DNA from: Nyssa sinensis
Lineage: Eukaryota; Streptophyta; Magnoliopsida; Cornales; Nyssaceae
Direction of reading: 5' to 3'
Length of the DNA: 64,000 bases
Assembly (NCBI GenBank): GCA_008638375.1
Contig: CM018051.1
Coordinates: 29,447,344-29,511,343, forward strand
Shown in pieces: positions 34,380-46,619 of this stretch (positions are counted from its first letter, which is position 1; the number at the start of each line of letters is the position of its first letter). Both the position numbers and the translations under genes were made by a program. Under the pieces are notes generated by a model that did not search any database, had not been told where the DNA came from, and saw nothing but the letters and a program-made list of their open reading frames with translations.

Positions 34380-37300
34380 ACCACATGTAAATAAACCCAC
34401 TGAACCGGTTGGTTTACAACCAGACCGGACGGGTTCATTTAAATTCAAGCTGAACCGTTTGGTTTTCTAATTTATTTCAAAATAAATAAACCAACACTTC
34501 CCTTATTTACAAATTGACCCCTGGACTTCAGAACAATTATACTGTGGCCCAATTGAAGAAGAATTTATGCAATTAAGCCCCTGAAAAATAATTAAATAAT
34601 AAATTTAATTATTTAATAAATAAGTAAAATTACTATTTTACCCTTGGGTCATAAATAGAGCAAATGAAGTCCAAATTAAGCATATGAATAGTGTATCCTT
34701 ACTATTTCGGATATTATGAGACTAATGGTGGGGTCCGTTTTACGAGACAGGGCCTAAAAAATAAAGACACGTAAAGGGGTAAATGACTAAAATACCCCTT
34801 GACCAAAATTAACAAGCTATTGGTGTATTCTTACTATCTCGGACCTTCTGAGTCCGATGGTGAGATCCACGACATGAGACGGGGTCCCGAAAAATAAAGA
34901 CACGTAAAAGGCTAAAATGACCAAAATACCCTTGGGACCCCGAATGCCAAAATGAAACCAGAGAAGGTCTAAATTGACTTTCTTTGACATCCCAGACTCA
35001 ATAATGAAGTCCAAATTATGAAACGAAGTACGAAAAAATGTAACACGTAAAACGATAAAAGGACCATTTTGCCCTTTTACATGTAAGAGGCCAAATAAAC
35101 TTTTAAGAAAGCCTAAACCAACTTTCTTCGACACTCCGGACTTAATGGTAGAGTCTATTCGACCGAAAGAAATGTCTAAAATAAAAAAGACATAAAATTT
35201 GATGAATAGCATCTATGAGATGACTATAAATTTAAGTAATGCCAAAGTACTAAACTGAGGCAAGTACGAGAAATGAAATACGGAAAGACACGACACGTAA
35301 ACATATGAAATAAATAACTTTAATTCAAAGTTAATGGAGCTACCAGAAGAGTACAAATTGAAATAAATTCAATTTCTAACACATTAAATTGTGTCATAGG
35401 TTAAGAATACGAGTTACGTTAAGTACATATGAATTTATGAAATCATTGTAGGATTAAATACGATTTAAGCATAAGTTAAGGAATATCGAGATGATATTAC
35501 AATGAATGTGAAGTTGATGAGATATTTATGAATTGTTCTTAGGAACAACAAGGAAAGAGGGAAAGCGCATTATTAGCACTAACCCTAAAGGACCAAGGTG
35601 AGTAACCCTGTGTTTGAAGTGGAGATTTAACTCCATGGATTTAAAAAGGTTTTAATGCAAAGATATGAAATGTTTGAAATTCCAAATTCAGTGTTTACAT
35701 GATTCAGCTTTTAATTGTTCTATTTTATAACCCCATTGTGACATGCTCAGTGATTGGTTTCTGCAACGGTTTTTCCTTTAAATACTTTTCAGCATGTCTA
35801 GTTAAAATGCAATTACTGTTAAATATTCTAAATTTGCTTATTTCAAGTATACGAATGTTTAATTACGAATTTATGAAAAGTATCTATGAGAAAAGTCACA
35901 TGATAAATATTTTATAAGATAATGGTGCATAAGCACACAGGCAGCATTTTGGGTTTCTTCGAATCTCATTGACCTGTCAAAAACCACATAGTCAGTATTT
36001 TGGGTTCTTATTGTAACTCATTGACCTGTCCTGTGAAATGCCCGGTAGTAGGATCTAATCCCCCAGGCAAATGAGATATCTCCATTTATAAGTAAGATGG
36101 GAGTCCGGCTCGAAACGGATTTCACTAATGGAAGTGATAAGATGACAAATGATTTGAAAATGGAAGTAGGTTTTTACCTCATTTTCAATATGCATATGTT
36201 TTGAGTTTTATATACTCTATTTAAGAAATACATGTTATGTTATATGTTTTGAAGTTCATGAGTATAAGTATAGCTTGAATACTTTAAATGTTTCAAAGCT
36301 ATTGTTTTATGAAATGCATATGTTTTGAGTTATATACTCTATTTGACGAAGTATAAGTATAGCTTGAATACTTTAATTGTTTCGAAGCTATGGTTTTATG
36401 AAATGCATATGTTTTGAGTTATATACTCTATTTGACGAAGTATGAGTTTAGCTTGAATATTTTAAATGTTTCAAAGCTACATGTTTTAAGGAATGCATAT
36501 ATTCTGTCTTCAAAGTATACGAACAATTGGCGGTGATTATTTTACCAACTCTTATGTACTAAACCACTGCTAATTGAAAACCCCATGACGAATACTGGAA
36601 TTGCTCACAAGCTTAGATTAGCTTACCCGGACTTTGTTCGGACCCCCCTTTCGGTGATTCAGCAGACAGGGTCTTAAGGACGATGGCGATGAGTCTAGCT
36701 GTTTTCGGAAGGATATGTTTAAGTAGTTTCTTTTGAAGAACCTATGAACATTAGTAGTACATTTTGTATGAGTAGACAATGTAAGAATATGTAATAAGCC
36801 CTCAGGGCAACCGAATATGTATTGTGTCACGACCCGAACCCCACCCTACGCGGATGTCGAGGACGCGACTGCCAGTTGGTCGCGACGCGACCAACCAAAG
36901 GCAAATTCTGAACTTTCCGACAAATTGCACTCCAACTGTAGGGTCAGATGCAGCGGAATTTAAAACTTTTTCTTTGTGTCACGGGAATGCAACTCACTTA
37001 TCCATCATAAGTATATGTATCACAGAGCAAGACTAAATCCAGTCAGTCAACAATTCTAATCTCAGAGCATATCTAAAATCAAGCATATAACAACAGAGCA
37101 GTTCTAATATCTCTAGAGTACCATTAGTTCCATGAGCCATGTCTATCTAGTATATATCAGTCAAGTCAGTCATAACATACCACTCACCGGAATAACCAGG
37201 TTCAATCTACAGTAAACCAGTCTCTACAATTCAGTGCCGTCAGATCCTTACTTGCGATGCCACTTGACCTATTCACGTCATGTCATAGTACCTTCTAATC

Positions 37301-37589
37301 CAATGGAGGTAATTCCTGAAAAATGTCAGAATAATGGGGTGAGCTTAAATAAGCCCAGTGAGTAACACAGATTCCCTATCATGGGTTTCAAAACCAGTTT
37401 TGTGCTTCCAAGGCACATGGATAATTTAGTCATTTCAAAAATAACTGTTTTTATAAATCCATTTCATAAGCAGTCTAGTACAATAAAACAGAATCGAACA
37501 GACAATACAAACGGATCGAAACATGACATAACCAATCGGTCAGAACAATAACTATTGCTAATCTATCGGTCAAGACACAGACTCTTCAT

Positions 37590-38220
37590 TAACGGAACGA
37601 ATCATAACGGAACAGGACCCTATATCAATCAAGACAGGCAGATCATCAACGGACGGAACATGTCAGAACCGGACGGAACATATCAATCGAGGCAGACATA
37701 ACATTAACGGACGGAATATAACGGAATCGGACGGTAACAATACATCAGTCAAGCAAAGGCATATCGCGAACGGATAAAATTATAACGGAACTAAACGGAA
37801 ACAATACACTAATCAGGACACAGGCAAGTCATGAACAGGACACAACATAACGGAACTGGGTAAAAACAATATAACAATCAAGTCAGGGACACATCACTGT
37901 CGGAACTAATCATAACTGGACTGAACAATATTTCAATCAAGACAGACGTATCATCAACGGACAATACACAACGGAACTGGACCATATATCAATCAAGGCA
38001 GACACATTATCAATGAACGGAACATAACAGAATCGTACAGAACAAAACTTTAGTCAAAGCAAAGACATATCATCAACGGACGGATCATAACGGAACTGGA
38101 CCATATATCAATCAAAGCGGACTTAACATCATTAACGGACGGAACATATCAGAACCGGACGGAACGTATCAATCGAGGCAGACATATCATTAACGGATAG
38201 CACATAACCGAACTGAACGG
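37590..38220 (-). repeat. Degenerate AACGGA-rich tandem array
   Basis: Units of about 55-70 bp repeat combinations of ATCAACGGACGGAACATA, ACGGAACTGGACCATATATC and AATCAAGGCAGACA about ten times with drift in length and sequence. Confidence 0.7.
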
Positions 38221-38885
38221 AATTCCTAATTCGAAGGACACAAGCACATCACGTGGAATGCGGTACAAAGGGCGTACATTAAGTACATACATTTAAACAA
38301 TATAGCATTCAGACAGTATACTATACAAATCGGTACGATACAACAAAATGTTGTTCTTTGCCTATATCACATGGTTTATTTTATCGTTTCGGAAATAATG
38401 GTTCAATATATCCATTTTATCTCAACAGTTCAAAACAGGCAAAACAGTGCGGAATGCTAGCACAGGGATCAGGAATATAGTCAATTATTTAAAAAGACTA
38501 AAACCATGTCATAAGTGATATAGTACGGAAAACATGCATTTAAATAATTGCACTTAAATATTTGCATTCAAAACAGATCAGTAAATCAAGGGACAGTATC
38601 AAAACAGTGTCAGAAGTTACTCACAAACTTTACGCTTATTTCCTTGCATAAATAATCCGATAACCTCCAGGTACGTCAGGCATCTCCATGTACATCCTGA
38701 ATAATAATCATCAATCACAGACAGATCAGAACTCATCCATTCAGGTCTCATTCGTCATCTTAGGTATCTATCGGATTACCTAAGATAGCCTAGTAGCCTA
38801 TCTCCCTTCCATTGGGTCTCACTCGAGGCTATTTCATTCTTTAATTAGGCTTAGCAGTTATTAGGATTATATCCTAAGTCATTTA

Positions 38886-39350
38886 GACTTCAATTGTTAT
38901 CAGTCAGGCACTCATTCAACCTTAGGGGCAAAATGGTAATTTTACCATTCTTGTCCCGGACCCTGTCGTGGTCTTCGGAATAGTCTTTATATCTTAAGTA
39001 CAAAGTTCTACGTCCTTTGGACTCCAATCGGTATCAGTTAGGTTCTCATTTTAACCATAGGGGCAAAATGGTAATTTTGCCATTCTTATCCCGGACCCTG
39101 TTTTGGTCCTCAGATTATCCCATATATCGTATATATGAAGTTTTAAGTCTTTTAGACTTTAATCGGTATCAGTTGGGTACTTATTTAGTCTTAGGGGCAA
39201 AATGGTAATTTTGTCATTTTTGCCCCGGACCCTATCATGGTCCTCAGAACGTCCCATATATCTCATGTATAAATTTGTAAATCCCTTGGACTTCATTTGG
39301 TATCTGTTTTAGATCGTCGGGACATATCGGTCATTTCTCATTTTACGCGT
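38886..39350 (-). repeat. About 135-bp tandem repeat
   Basis: GACTTYAATYGGTATCAG-type starts occur at about 38886, 39019, 39156 and 39290. Each is followed by GGGGCAAAATGGTAATTTTG and a CCCGGACCCTGT block. It grades into the module of about 130 bp seen in all the LTR families. Confidence 0.75.
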
Positions 39351-41672
39351 TGACTGTTTCGGAGTCTTATTTAGCCCTTCAGTGTTCATAATTATCCCTA
39401 TGATAATTTATCAGATCAGTTTGACCTCTACTTTGCACTTACAGTGCTCAGGGGTATTTTGGTCATTTTACGTTTTGTGTAATTCTGACCCCGATTCGTC
39501 ATCTAATCAAGTATACAGTCTCACCAGTGTCTGGGCTCCTACCGGTATCAGTTTCGTCCCAATCGGACTTTGTTTAGGTCTCGTACGGTATCAGGGGTAA
39601 TTTGGTAATTTCATGTGTCGCATTTTTCGGCACGTCAGTTCATAAAATGGACCTCACCATTGGGTCCAGAGTGTCCGACATAATTAAGTTGGACTATCTG
39701 TTATGTTTAATCGGCCCTGAGTATCATTAAGGGCAATTCAGTCATTTACACCTACGTGTCTGTATTTTTCGGGACCTCGGTTCATTAAACGGACCTCACC
39801 GTTGAGTCCAGAATGCACGAGATAGTCAAAATAGACTGTCTGATACTTTTATTTGGGTCTGGTGCCATCAGGGGCAGTACAGTAATTTATCACTTACAGG
39901 TTTGTATTTTTCGGTACTATATTTCCCAATTTGGACTGTACCATTGAGTCCAGAATATTTGAAATAGTGAAAATACACTATTTATTTAATTTATTTGGAC
40001 TCCGTTTGATATATTTAATGTCTAGGGGTAAAATTGAAATTTTACCTATTTAATAAAATAATAAAATAATTATTTTATTATTTAATTAATTACCAGGGGC
40101 TTAAATGAAGAAATTTTCCAAAGTCTGGGCCACTGTGTAATTCTTTAAAACAGTTGGGGACAAATCCGTAATTTTCAGAAATCATTTGGGGTTAAAACAT
40201 AATTTCATAATTTAGGGGTTCAAACCCAAGGGTTCAATGGTTCACCAAGTGAACCGGTCCAAAACCATCAAGAACCAACCGGTTCAGTTCCTTCAGAAAA
40301 CCGGAATTAAATATCCCTGTTATCCCCTAATTGGCCCCTTATCCGTATATAGGTTTAGCCCCAAATCAATTTCAATTTCTGATTTATTAACTCTGTTGCC
40401 AAACGGTCCGAATTCAATTTTTTTAAAACACATCAGTTTAGCCAAACGGTGCCGTTCCACTAAAGAGATGGCATGCCCATGAGTGGACACGTGTCCGAGT
40501 CGACACGGTCTGCCCAAGCGAGTTGGACGAGTCGACTCCGTCTTCTCCAACCAAAACTGCTACTGTAGCCCTAATTCGCAGTTTTGCAATTTCTCCAATT
40601 CGTGGAGTTTCAGACAAGGTTTTCAACATGTTTCGGTCCCAAATGGTTCCTGAACGTTATTCCAACACTTTTGCATTGGTTTTAAGCTTCAAAAATAAGA
40701 ATTAAGCTCTGTACAGCCGATTATCGTGCAGATTTTCAATCCAGTCGTGTGGCCTTGTTTCTCAACCAAATTGCACGATTCTTGGCTTGTTGTGACCCTT
40801 AGGATAGGGGCTTCAATTCCCCATTTATAAATTTCAGTTTAAGAGCCTATTTTCGAGTTTGGGTTCCATGGCCGAGACCTATAGGTTCGGTTTTGAGGGT
40901 CTACCCGTGTGAGTTTCAGTCGCGGATGGTGATCTTTAAACACCTAATGGGGTCTAGTTCAGGTCTGGGTAACTCAAATCAAGTTCGGTGGAGGTTGATC
41001 AGACCCTATTCAGTGCAGGTCCATTAATGGCAGATTTGTGTTTTTGCTTGAATTCCAAGCAGTCCGATGGTCTTTCTTATGCTTAAACAACCCAGATTTT
41101 TAGTCTAGCTAACATGCATGCAATTACAGTCCTTATAGCCTCAGAATTTCCTCAAAACAATTCTAAAAATTCAAACCAATAAATGAAGGAAAAATTTGAA
41201 TTTTTACCTCCAACAGTGGCAATCTCTCCTCTGGCTTGGTTCAGGCACGACCTCGGTGGCTGCCTCAGTTCAGTCATGCTTCAGTTCCCCTCCTTCTTGT
41301 GCATCTCCAATGGAGACCTCCATCTCACACATGGATGTACACACAAGCCATGGACACACACATGCAAGCTCACCTAACCACCCTCTCACTCTATATGTCT
41401 TACCCCAACAGATCTGTCTCTCATTATAGCAGACATTTTCATTTTAGAGCATCACTACTTTCTCCTAGTATACCTATACATAATATCTCTATATGTATAT
41501 ACATCAATGAGATGACTGAAAATCAGAGAGTCATGTGAGCTGAGGTGGGCTGATGTAGGGGTGATTCAGTCAATCATGTGGGGTTTGCATGGGTTGCCAT
41601 TGGTTGATTTGGGTGGCAAGTTGGGCAATACAGAGATATATACAAATGAGTTGCATATATATGCACAAAGTA

Positions 41673-41750
41673 GTGGGTAGCCTAACTGGTAAGTTTTTGG
41701 GAAGAATTTATTCTCTCAAAGGTCAAGGGTTCAATTCCCTTGGCCTCCCA
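41673..41750 (+). other. tRNA-like module, antisense to its LTR
   Basis: TAGCCTAACTGG (41678-41689) fits an A box and GGTTCAATTCC (41728-41738) is a perfect B box. It is on the plus strand of an antisense LTR, so again antisense to the LTR, about 420 bp from the LTR start. Best matched to 3121-3200. Confidence 0.5.
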
Positions 41751-43417
41751 TTTGGCCCCCTTTCTCACCATTTTTGGTTAAGGCCACGTTTGGCTGCGCA
41801 GTAATTCAGTTTCTGATGTTTGCCTCATAACTTTCATTCCGTAACTCCTTTTTCGGTGCGGTTTCTTCTGGTCAGTTTCTATTTCTGTTATCTTCAGTGT
41901 CAGAGGTTCCGTGTCATTTATTAGTCATTCGGGATTTTCGGGATTAACTAATTCGAATTCCGTCAGTGTTAAATTGACATTATTTCACCTAATTAACGGA
42001 TAATTAGGTTCGGGTATTATACCCTATTCTCGGACATGTTTTGTCATTCTATTGGTCTAGTGTGACCACCGGGAGATTAAGGTTAATTCCCTTGATTATT
42101 CCCTGAGCCGGTATTAATTAATAATTAATTATTTAATTATTAATTATACAGAGTCGGGGTATTACATATTGTATTAATGTATGAAGTCCTTAAGTTTTTG
42201 TTATACTCTGAATGTGTAACCATGTATGCTATGTATGGAGCCGCAGTATCAGATGGATGTGCATAATTTAAAATGAGAAAAGAAAAGAAAAAGTTTTTCA
42301 CGCTTCCGCAAAACGTATGTTGCACATCTATTCGATACCGCTGCCTATGTGAGCCTTCGCCCAAGGGTCCCTGGACCTGAGGGTGGCGGTCGCGATGCGA
42401 GATCCGCACAGGTTGGGTTTCGGGTCGTGACATATACGACCCTACAATCATATTTAAGTTTCATGAACTAAAAATCAAAAACAGAACTTGGCCACTCACC
42501 TGGGTTTTCTTGTTTACTCTTGGTGCCCCTTCCGAATCTCTCTGTTTCTGAATCAGTCTCTCTCTCTTCTTCTCCCCTTCAGTTCCTGACCGTTCCTTTT
42601 CTTTTCTAACCTCTCAACTCACAAAACCCGTATACATACATATAAGCAATCACCCACCGCCTCTTTCTCTCTCTACCTTATCACTCTCTCTCTCTCTCTT
42701 GCAATTATCCTTGACTGCAGAGAACCGTCCATTTATCCTCCTCCATCCACGTACCCTCATATATATATATATACATATATTACATATATACACACACCTT
42801 TACCAAGTCGGTTGGTGTGGTTCCCAAACACACATACACACACAGTGATGCACACACACACACACAGTGATGCACACACTGATCAGCAGCCCACATGCAG
42901 CCCCTTTTCTCTTTTTCTTCTCTTTCCTTTCTTGTTTTGCATGAGATACACATACATTTTATTATACATATATATATCCATATAAGCTTAATATATTATA
43001 CATGTATATCAATATGTATACATTCATACTTATATACGTCTATTGTATACTTTCATATATATATATTTATATGTACACCTATATATGTATTTCTAAAGGT
43101 ATTTACATACCTTTATTTTGTTCAAGTTATGCATGCATGCAATATTCATGGGCATGGAAGTGCGTGCGTGCACGCATTACGATGTTGGATTCCTGGGGTG
43201 CTCGGGTGTTGCCCGGTACTAGCTATTCTAAGCAAACCATTCACATCCCTCAATCATTTGGTTTCATGAAATACCCTAACATAGAGCTTAAAATCGCTCA
43301 GGTTATGCTATTCAGTCGAGTTACCTCGGTAAACGTGTCGTATCCCGGGTCGGGATATCACAGATTATCTACAAGCTAAGCACTTAGGGAACTAAACGTA
43401 GTTCTATTCTGCCTCAG

Positions 43418-44325
43418 ATGCCGCCGCGAACCAGAAACAGCAATAGGGGAGCCCGAGCCCCAGCTGAGAGCGCAGCCATACTGGAGATGCGAGCGACCTT
43501 AGCTCAGTTCGCACAAGGGATTGAAGGGTTGACTAGAACTCTGCAACACAATCAGCCCGGACCGGCTAACAATCCGGCTGAAGCCCCAGCTATGCCACCC
43601 CCGTTGAGACCTCCATCCTTTGAAACAGTTACAAATCCTGAGCAGGCCGAATTATGGGTGATGGCGATGGAAAAGGCTTTTGGACTCCTAATCTATACTA
43701 AGGAGGAAAAATTAAAGTTAGCCACTTATATGTTACAAGGAGAGGCATATAACTGGTGGTTGGAAGTACAAAGGGAAAAACTCGACTATGACATGGGTAG
43801 GTTTTGTGGAAAAATTTTACGGCATGTTTTTCCCGCCGACAGTCCGAGAAAGGAGGATTCAGGAGTTCACAAATCTACAGCAAAGAGAAATGTCAGTGAT
43901 TCAGTATGCTGCCAAGTTTTCAGCCCTGTCTAGATTCTTCCCCTCTCTAATACAAGAAGAGCGGGACAAAGCAAGGAAGTTTCAAGGGGGCCTTCGCCTA
44001 GGACTTCAAACAAGAGTATCTGCCTTTGAGCTACACACTTACTCCGATGTTCTAAATAAGGCCCTTGTCATTGAAAAGGACATGGAAGAGTATAATCAAC
44101 TCAAGGACCAGGAACGAAAGAACAAAGGGAAGAGCTTCAAGAAGTCCTAACCTTCGAAAAAGCAGAAAACTGAAGGTCGAGGTAAAGGGGAGAAGAATCA
44201 GAAGAAAACCAAGGAAGTAACCAAGTGCCCTCATTGTCAGCTGTCTCATCAGGGAGAATGCCGTCGGCTAACCGGCGCCTGTTATCGATGTGGAGAAAAA
44301 AGGCACCAAGTGAAAGATTGTCCAC
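43418..44325 (+). pseudogene. gag: gag region of the Tekay-like element, broken
   Basis: Gag forms the particle that packages element RNA. The ATG at 43418 follows a short leader (about 110 bases after the LTR once the insertion is set aside). A retrotransposon Gag core is visible with the LQGEAYNWW motif near codon 112. The C-terminal part has a short Cys/His cluster (44226-44261) and a CX2CX4HX4C zinc knuckle (44280-44321, CYRCGEKRHQVKDC) for RNA binding. Breaks: a frameshift around 43780-43790 and a TAA at 44148. Gag and Pol share one frame from about 43790 on, as usual for Tekay-type elements. Confidence 0.88.
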
Positions 44326-44900
44326 AGCCTCCACCAGATACACGAACCCCAGTCCCTGCTATCAATAATGCTGGTCCCAGAACTACTCCAGCAGTTCCCC
44401 ATAGGGATAAGGGCAAAGCACCACAAGGACGACCAGGGAGGGTGTTTGCCCTAGTACCAGGGGAGACATCTACTGCCAATGCTGTGGTAGCAGGTACACT
44501 CCCGATCTGTGAAATTTCTGCACATGTGTTAATTGATTCTGGATCCACACATTCTTTTGTGTCTCCACTGTTTACTGATAAACTGCATAGAATACCTGAG
44601 CCTATGAATGATCTGTTATCTGTACAAACTCCATCTGGGATACGAATGATTGGGTCAAAAATCCTTAGGGGCTGTAGTGTAGCAATTGGAGACCAAGACC
44701 TGTCAGTAGACCTAATACCCTTGGATATCAAGGGATTCGATGTGATCTTAGGCATGGATTGGTTGTCTCGCAACCATGCCACCATCGACTGTTTTGAAAA
44801 GAAAGTGTTGTTTCAACGCCCAGGGCAACCCGAATTTGTATTTAAGGGAAAAGGTGTTACTCCTCCACCCTATCTCATTTCTGCCATCCAAACAGGAAGA
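44326..44900 (+). pseudogene. Protease region of Gag-Pol
   Basis: A retroviral-type aspartic protease that would process the polyprotein. The catalytic DSGS motif is intact at 44535-44546 within a LIDSGSTHSF context, and the later ILGMDWL motif of the family follows near 44745. The region is open from 44151 to the stop at 45189, so this domain has no stop of its own. It depends on read-through from a broken gag. Confidence 0.88.
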
Positions 44901-45059
44901 TTATTAAGGAAAGGTTGTTGTGGATACCTGTGTAGTATTCTAGATAACCAAACCCAAACTTCTCCGTTATCAGAAGTGCCAGTTGTGCTTGAATTTTCTG
45001 ATGTGTTTCTTGAGGACTTACCAAGTGGGACGGTTGATCGAGAAATTGAATTTTCTATC

Positions 45060-45800
45060 GACCTCATTCCCGGAACTCAACCGGTATCTAAAGCTCCATA
45101 CCGAATGGCCCCATCAGAGTTGAAAGAGCTGAAGGCTCAATTGCAGGAGCTGTTGGAGAAGGGATTCATCCGACCCAGTGTGTCACCCTAGGGAGCACCA
45201 GTGTTATTCGTGATAAAGAAAGATGGTTCTCTGAGGCTTTGTATCGATTACCGAGAGCTCAATAAAGTGACAGTGAAGAACAAGTATCCGCTCCCACGCA
45301 TTGATGAGCTGTTTGATCAATTGCAAGGAGCAAGTGTGTTTTCCAAGATCGATTTAAGGTCTGGATACCATCAACTTAAAGTCAAGAATACTGACATATC
45401 AAAAACAGCCTTCCGAACCCGATATGGTCATTACGAGTTCTTGGTCATGCCTTTTGGTGTGACCAATGCTCCTGCTGTATTTATGGATTTGATGAATCAG
45501 GTCTTCAAGACATACTTGGATGACTTTATCATTGTTTTCATTGATGACATATTGGTTTACTCACGGAGCGAAGAGGAGCACGAAAAGCACTTGAGAATAG
45601 CGTTACAAACCCTGAGGGAGCACAAGTTATATGCAAAATTCAAAAAGTGTGAATTCTGGCTACCCAGCATCTCTTTTTTGGGCCATGTAATTTCTAAGGA
45701 AGGTGTTGCTGTAGATCCGCGTAAGGTAGAAACTATTCTGAACTGGCCCCAACCAACCACCGTGATCGAGATCCAAAGTTTTCTTGGGTTGGCAGGTTAT
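45060..45800 (+). pseudogene. Reverse transcriptase region of Gag-Pol
   Basis: RNA-dependent DNA polymerase that copies element RNA in the particle. Visible are the KEGFIRPS-like entry (KGFIRPSVSP), [10 protein letters not shown], the MPFGVTNAP block and the catalytic FIDD box at 45537-45548 (the plant Ty3 form of YxDD). A TAG at 45189 interrupts the frame just before the first catalytic block; from 45192 it is open to 46053. The [11 protein letters not shown] connection motif follows near 45784. Confidence 0.92.
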
Positions 45801-45959
45801 TATCAACGCTTCGTTAAGGATTTTGCTAAGTTGGCAAAACCGCTCACCCACTTGACTAAGAATAAGGTGCCATTCATTTGGATGGATGAGCAGGAACGGA
45901 GTTTCCAACAACTCAAGGAGAAGTTGACTACAGCACCTGTTCTGACCATTCCCACCAAG

Positions 45960-46330
45960 GAGGGAAAGTTCGTCATTTATTGTGATGCTTCGCATAAAGG
46001 TTTGGGATGTGTCTTGATGCAAGACGGTAGGGTCATTGCCTATGCCTCTAGATAGCTTCGACCACATGAACAAAATTACCCGACCCATGATTTAGAATTA
46101 GTTGCGGTGGTGTTTGCTTTAAAAATCTGGCGCCACTATCTATATGGGGAGGTATGTGAGATTTTTACTGATCATAAGAGTCTGAAGTACTTCTTTACAC
46201 AAAAGGAGTTGAATATGAGACAACGGCGTTGGCTCGAATTAATCGAAGACTATAATGTAACAATCCAGTATCATCTTGGCAAGGCTAATGTAGTAGCCGA
46301 TGCTTTGAGCAGAAAGTCTAGTAATCTTGC
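45960..46330 (+). pseudogene. RNase H region of Gag-Pol
   Basis: RNase H degrades the RNA strand of the RNA-DNA hybrid. The acidic residues are in place: Asp 45984 (YCDASHKG), Glu 46095 (DLELVAVV), Asp 46170 (TDHKSL) and Asp 46299 (VADALSR). A TAG at 46053 breaks the domain after the first acidic residue. The 29-bp duplication at 46381-46438 lies just past the domain. Confidence 0.9.
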
Positions 46331-46380
46331 CTATATGATTACTACTCAGGAGGAATTGATTCGAGACTTGGACGAGATGG

Positions 46381-46438
46381 GCATTGAAGTGATCCTACCA
46401 GGTAGTACGGCATTGAAGTGATCCTACCAGGTAGTACG
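46381..46438 (+). repeat. 29-bp exact tandem duplication in pol
   Basis: 46381-46409 is repeated exactly at 46410-46438. Since 29 is not a multiple of three, it shifts the frame between RNase H and integrase. Confidence 0.97.
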
Positions 46439-46619
46439 GCATATTTGGCCAATCTGACAGTTGAGTCTACATTGGTAGAGCGGATCAAAACAGGACAAGC
46501 TCAGGATGAGGAGTTAGTCAAAATCTGTAAGGAAGTAGAGACAACTGGAAAGACTGATTTTGATGTTCAACAAGGAACTTTACGATATCGAGGCAGGATG
46601 TGTGTGCTTAAGATAACCG

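Larger units (their letters stand above)
36825..42166 (-). mobile_element. Family D solo LTR, antisense, 5.3 kb
   Basis: Plus-strand ends are TGTCACGACCCGAACCCC and GTCGGGGTATTACA; the TSD TATTG is perfect (36820-36824 and 42167-42171). At 5342 bp it is the longest LTR here and the innermost insertion. It has a degenerate AACGGA-rich array (about 37590-38220), a repeat of about 135 bp (38886-39350), a tRNA-like module (41673-41750), a stem-loop (37341-37356, antisense), an antisense acceptor-like TTTTTCAG near 37317 and a donor-like GTGAGTAAC near 38610. No coding domains were found. Confidence 0.9.
32856..42432 (+). mobile_element. Family B solo LTR, split by family D
   Basis: It begins TGTAATATCCCGACCCGGG and ends GGGTCGTGACA with the perfect TSD TATAC (32851-32855 and 42433-42437). 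Its own sequence is 32856-36824 plus 42172-42432 (about 4.2 kb). It holds a long GA run (33422-33452), two TGACGTCA sites (34361-34379), four or more copies of the module of about 130 bp (34700-35200), the donor GTGAGTAACC at 35598 and about three minisatellite units (36190-36490). The acceptor region reads CTTTCGGTG near 36650, lacking the A of the AG. No coding sequence. Confidence 0.93.
30227..43362 (-). mobile_element. Family A solo LTR, antisense, in the Tekay leader
   Basis: Plus-strand ends are TGTCACGACCCGAAACCC and GTCGGGATATCACA; the TSD GATTA is perfect (30222-30226 and 43363-43367). It lies between PBS and gag of the Tekay-like element. Its own sequence is 30227-32850 plus 42433-43362 (about 3.55 kb), split by a family B LTR. 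The right part carries antisense TATA-like tracts (about 42760-43100) and CAG-GTGAGTGGCC as an antisense donor near 42499. No coding sequence of its own. Confidence 0.93.

Noticed and set aside
42895..43379. Overlapping plus-strand open frames of about 125 codons before gag
   Set aside because: They are antisense LTR sequence and AT-rich repeats; gag starts only at 43418.
44282..44785. Minus-strand open frame of 167 codons opposite gag/protease
   Set aside because: Shadow of the conserved sense coding region.
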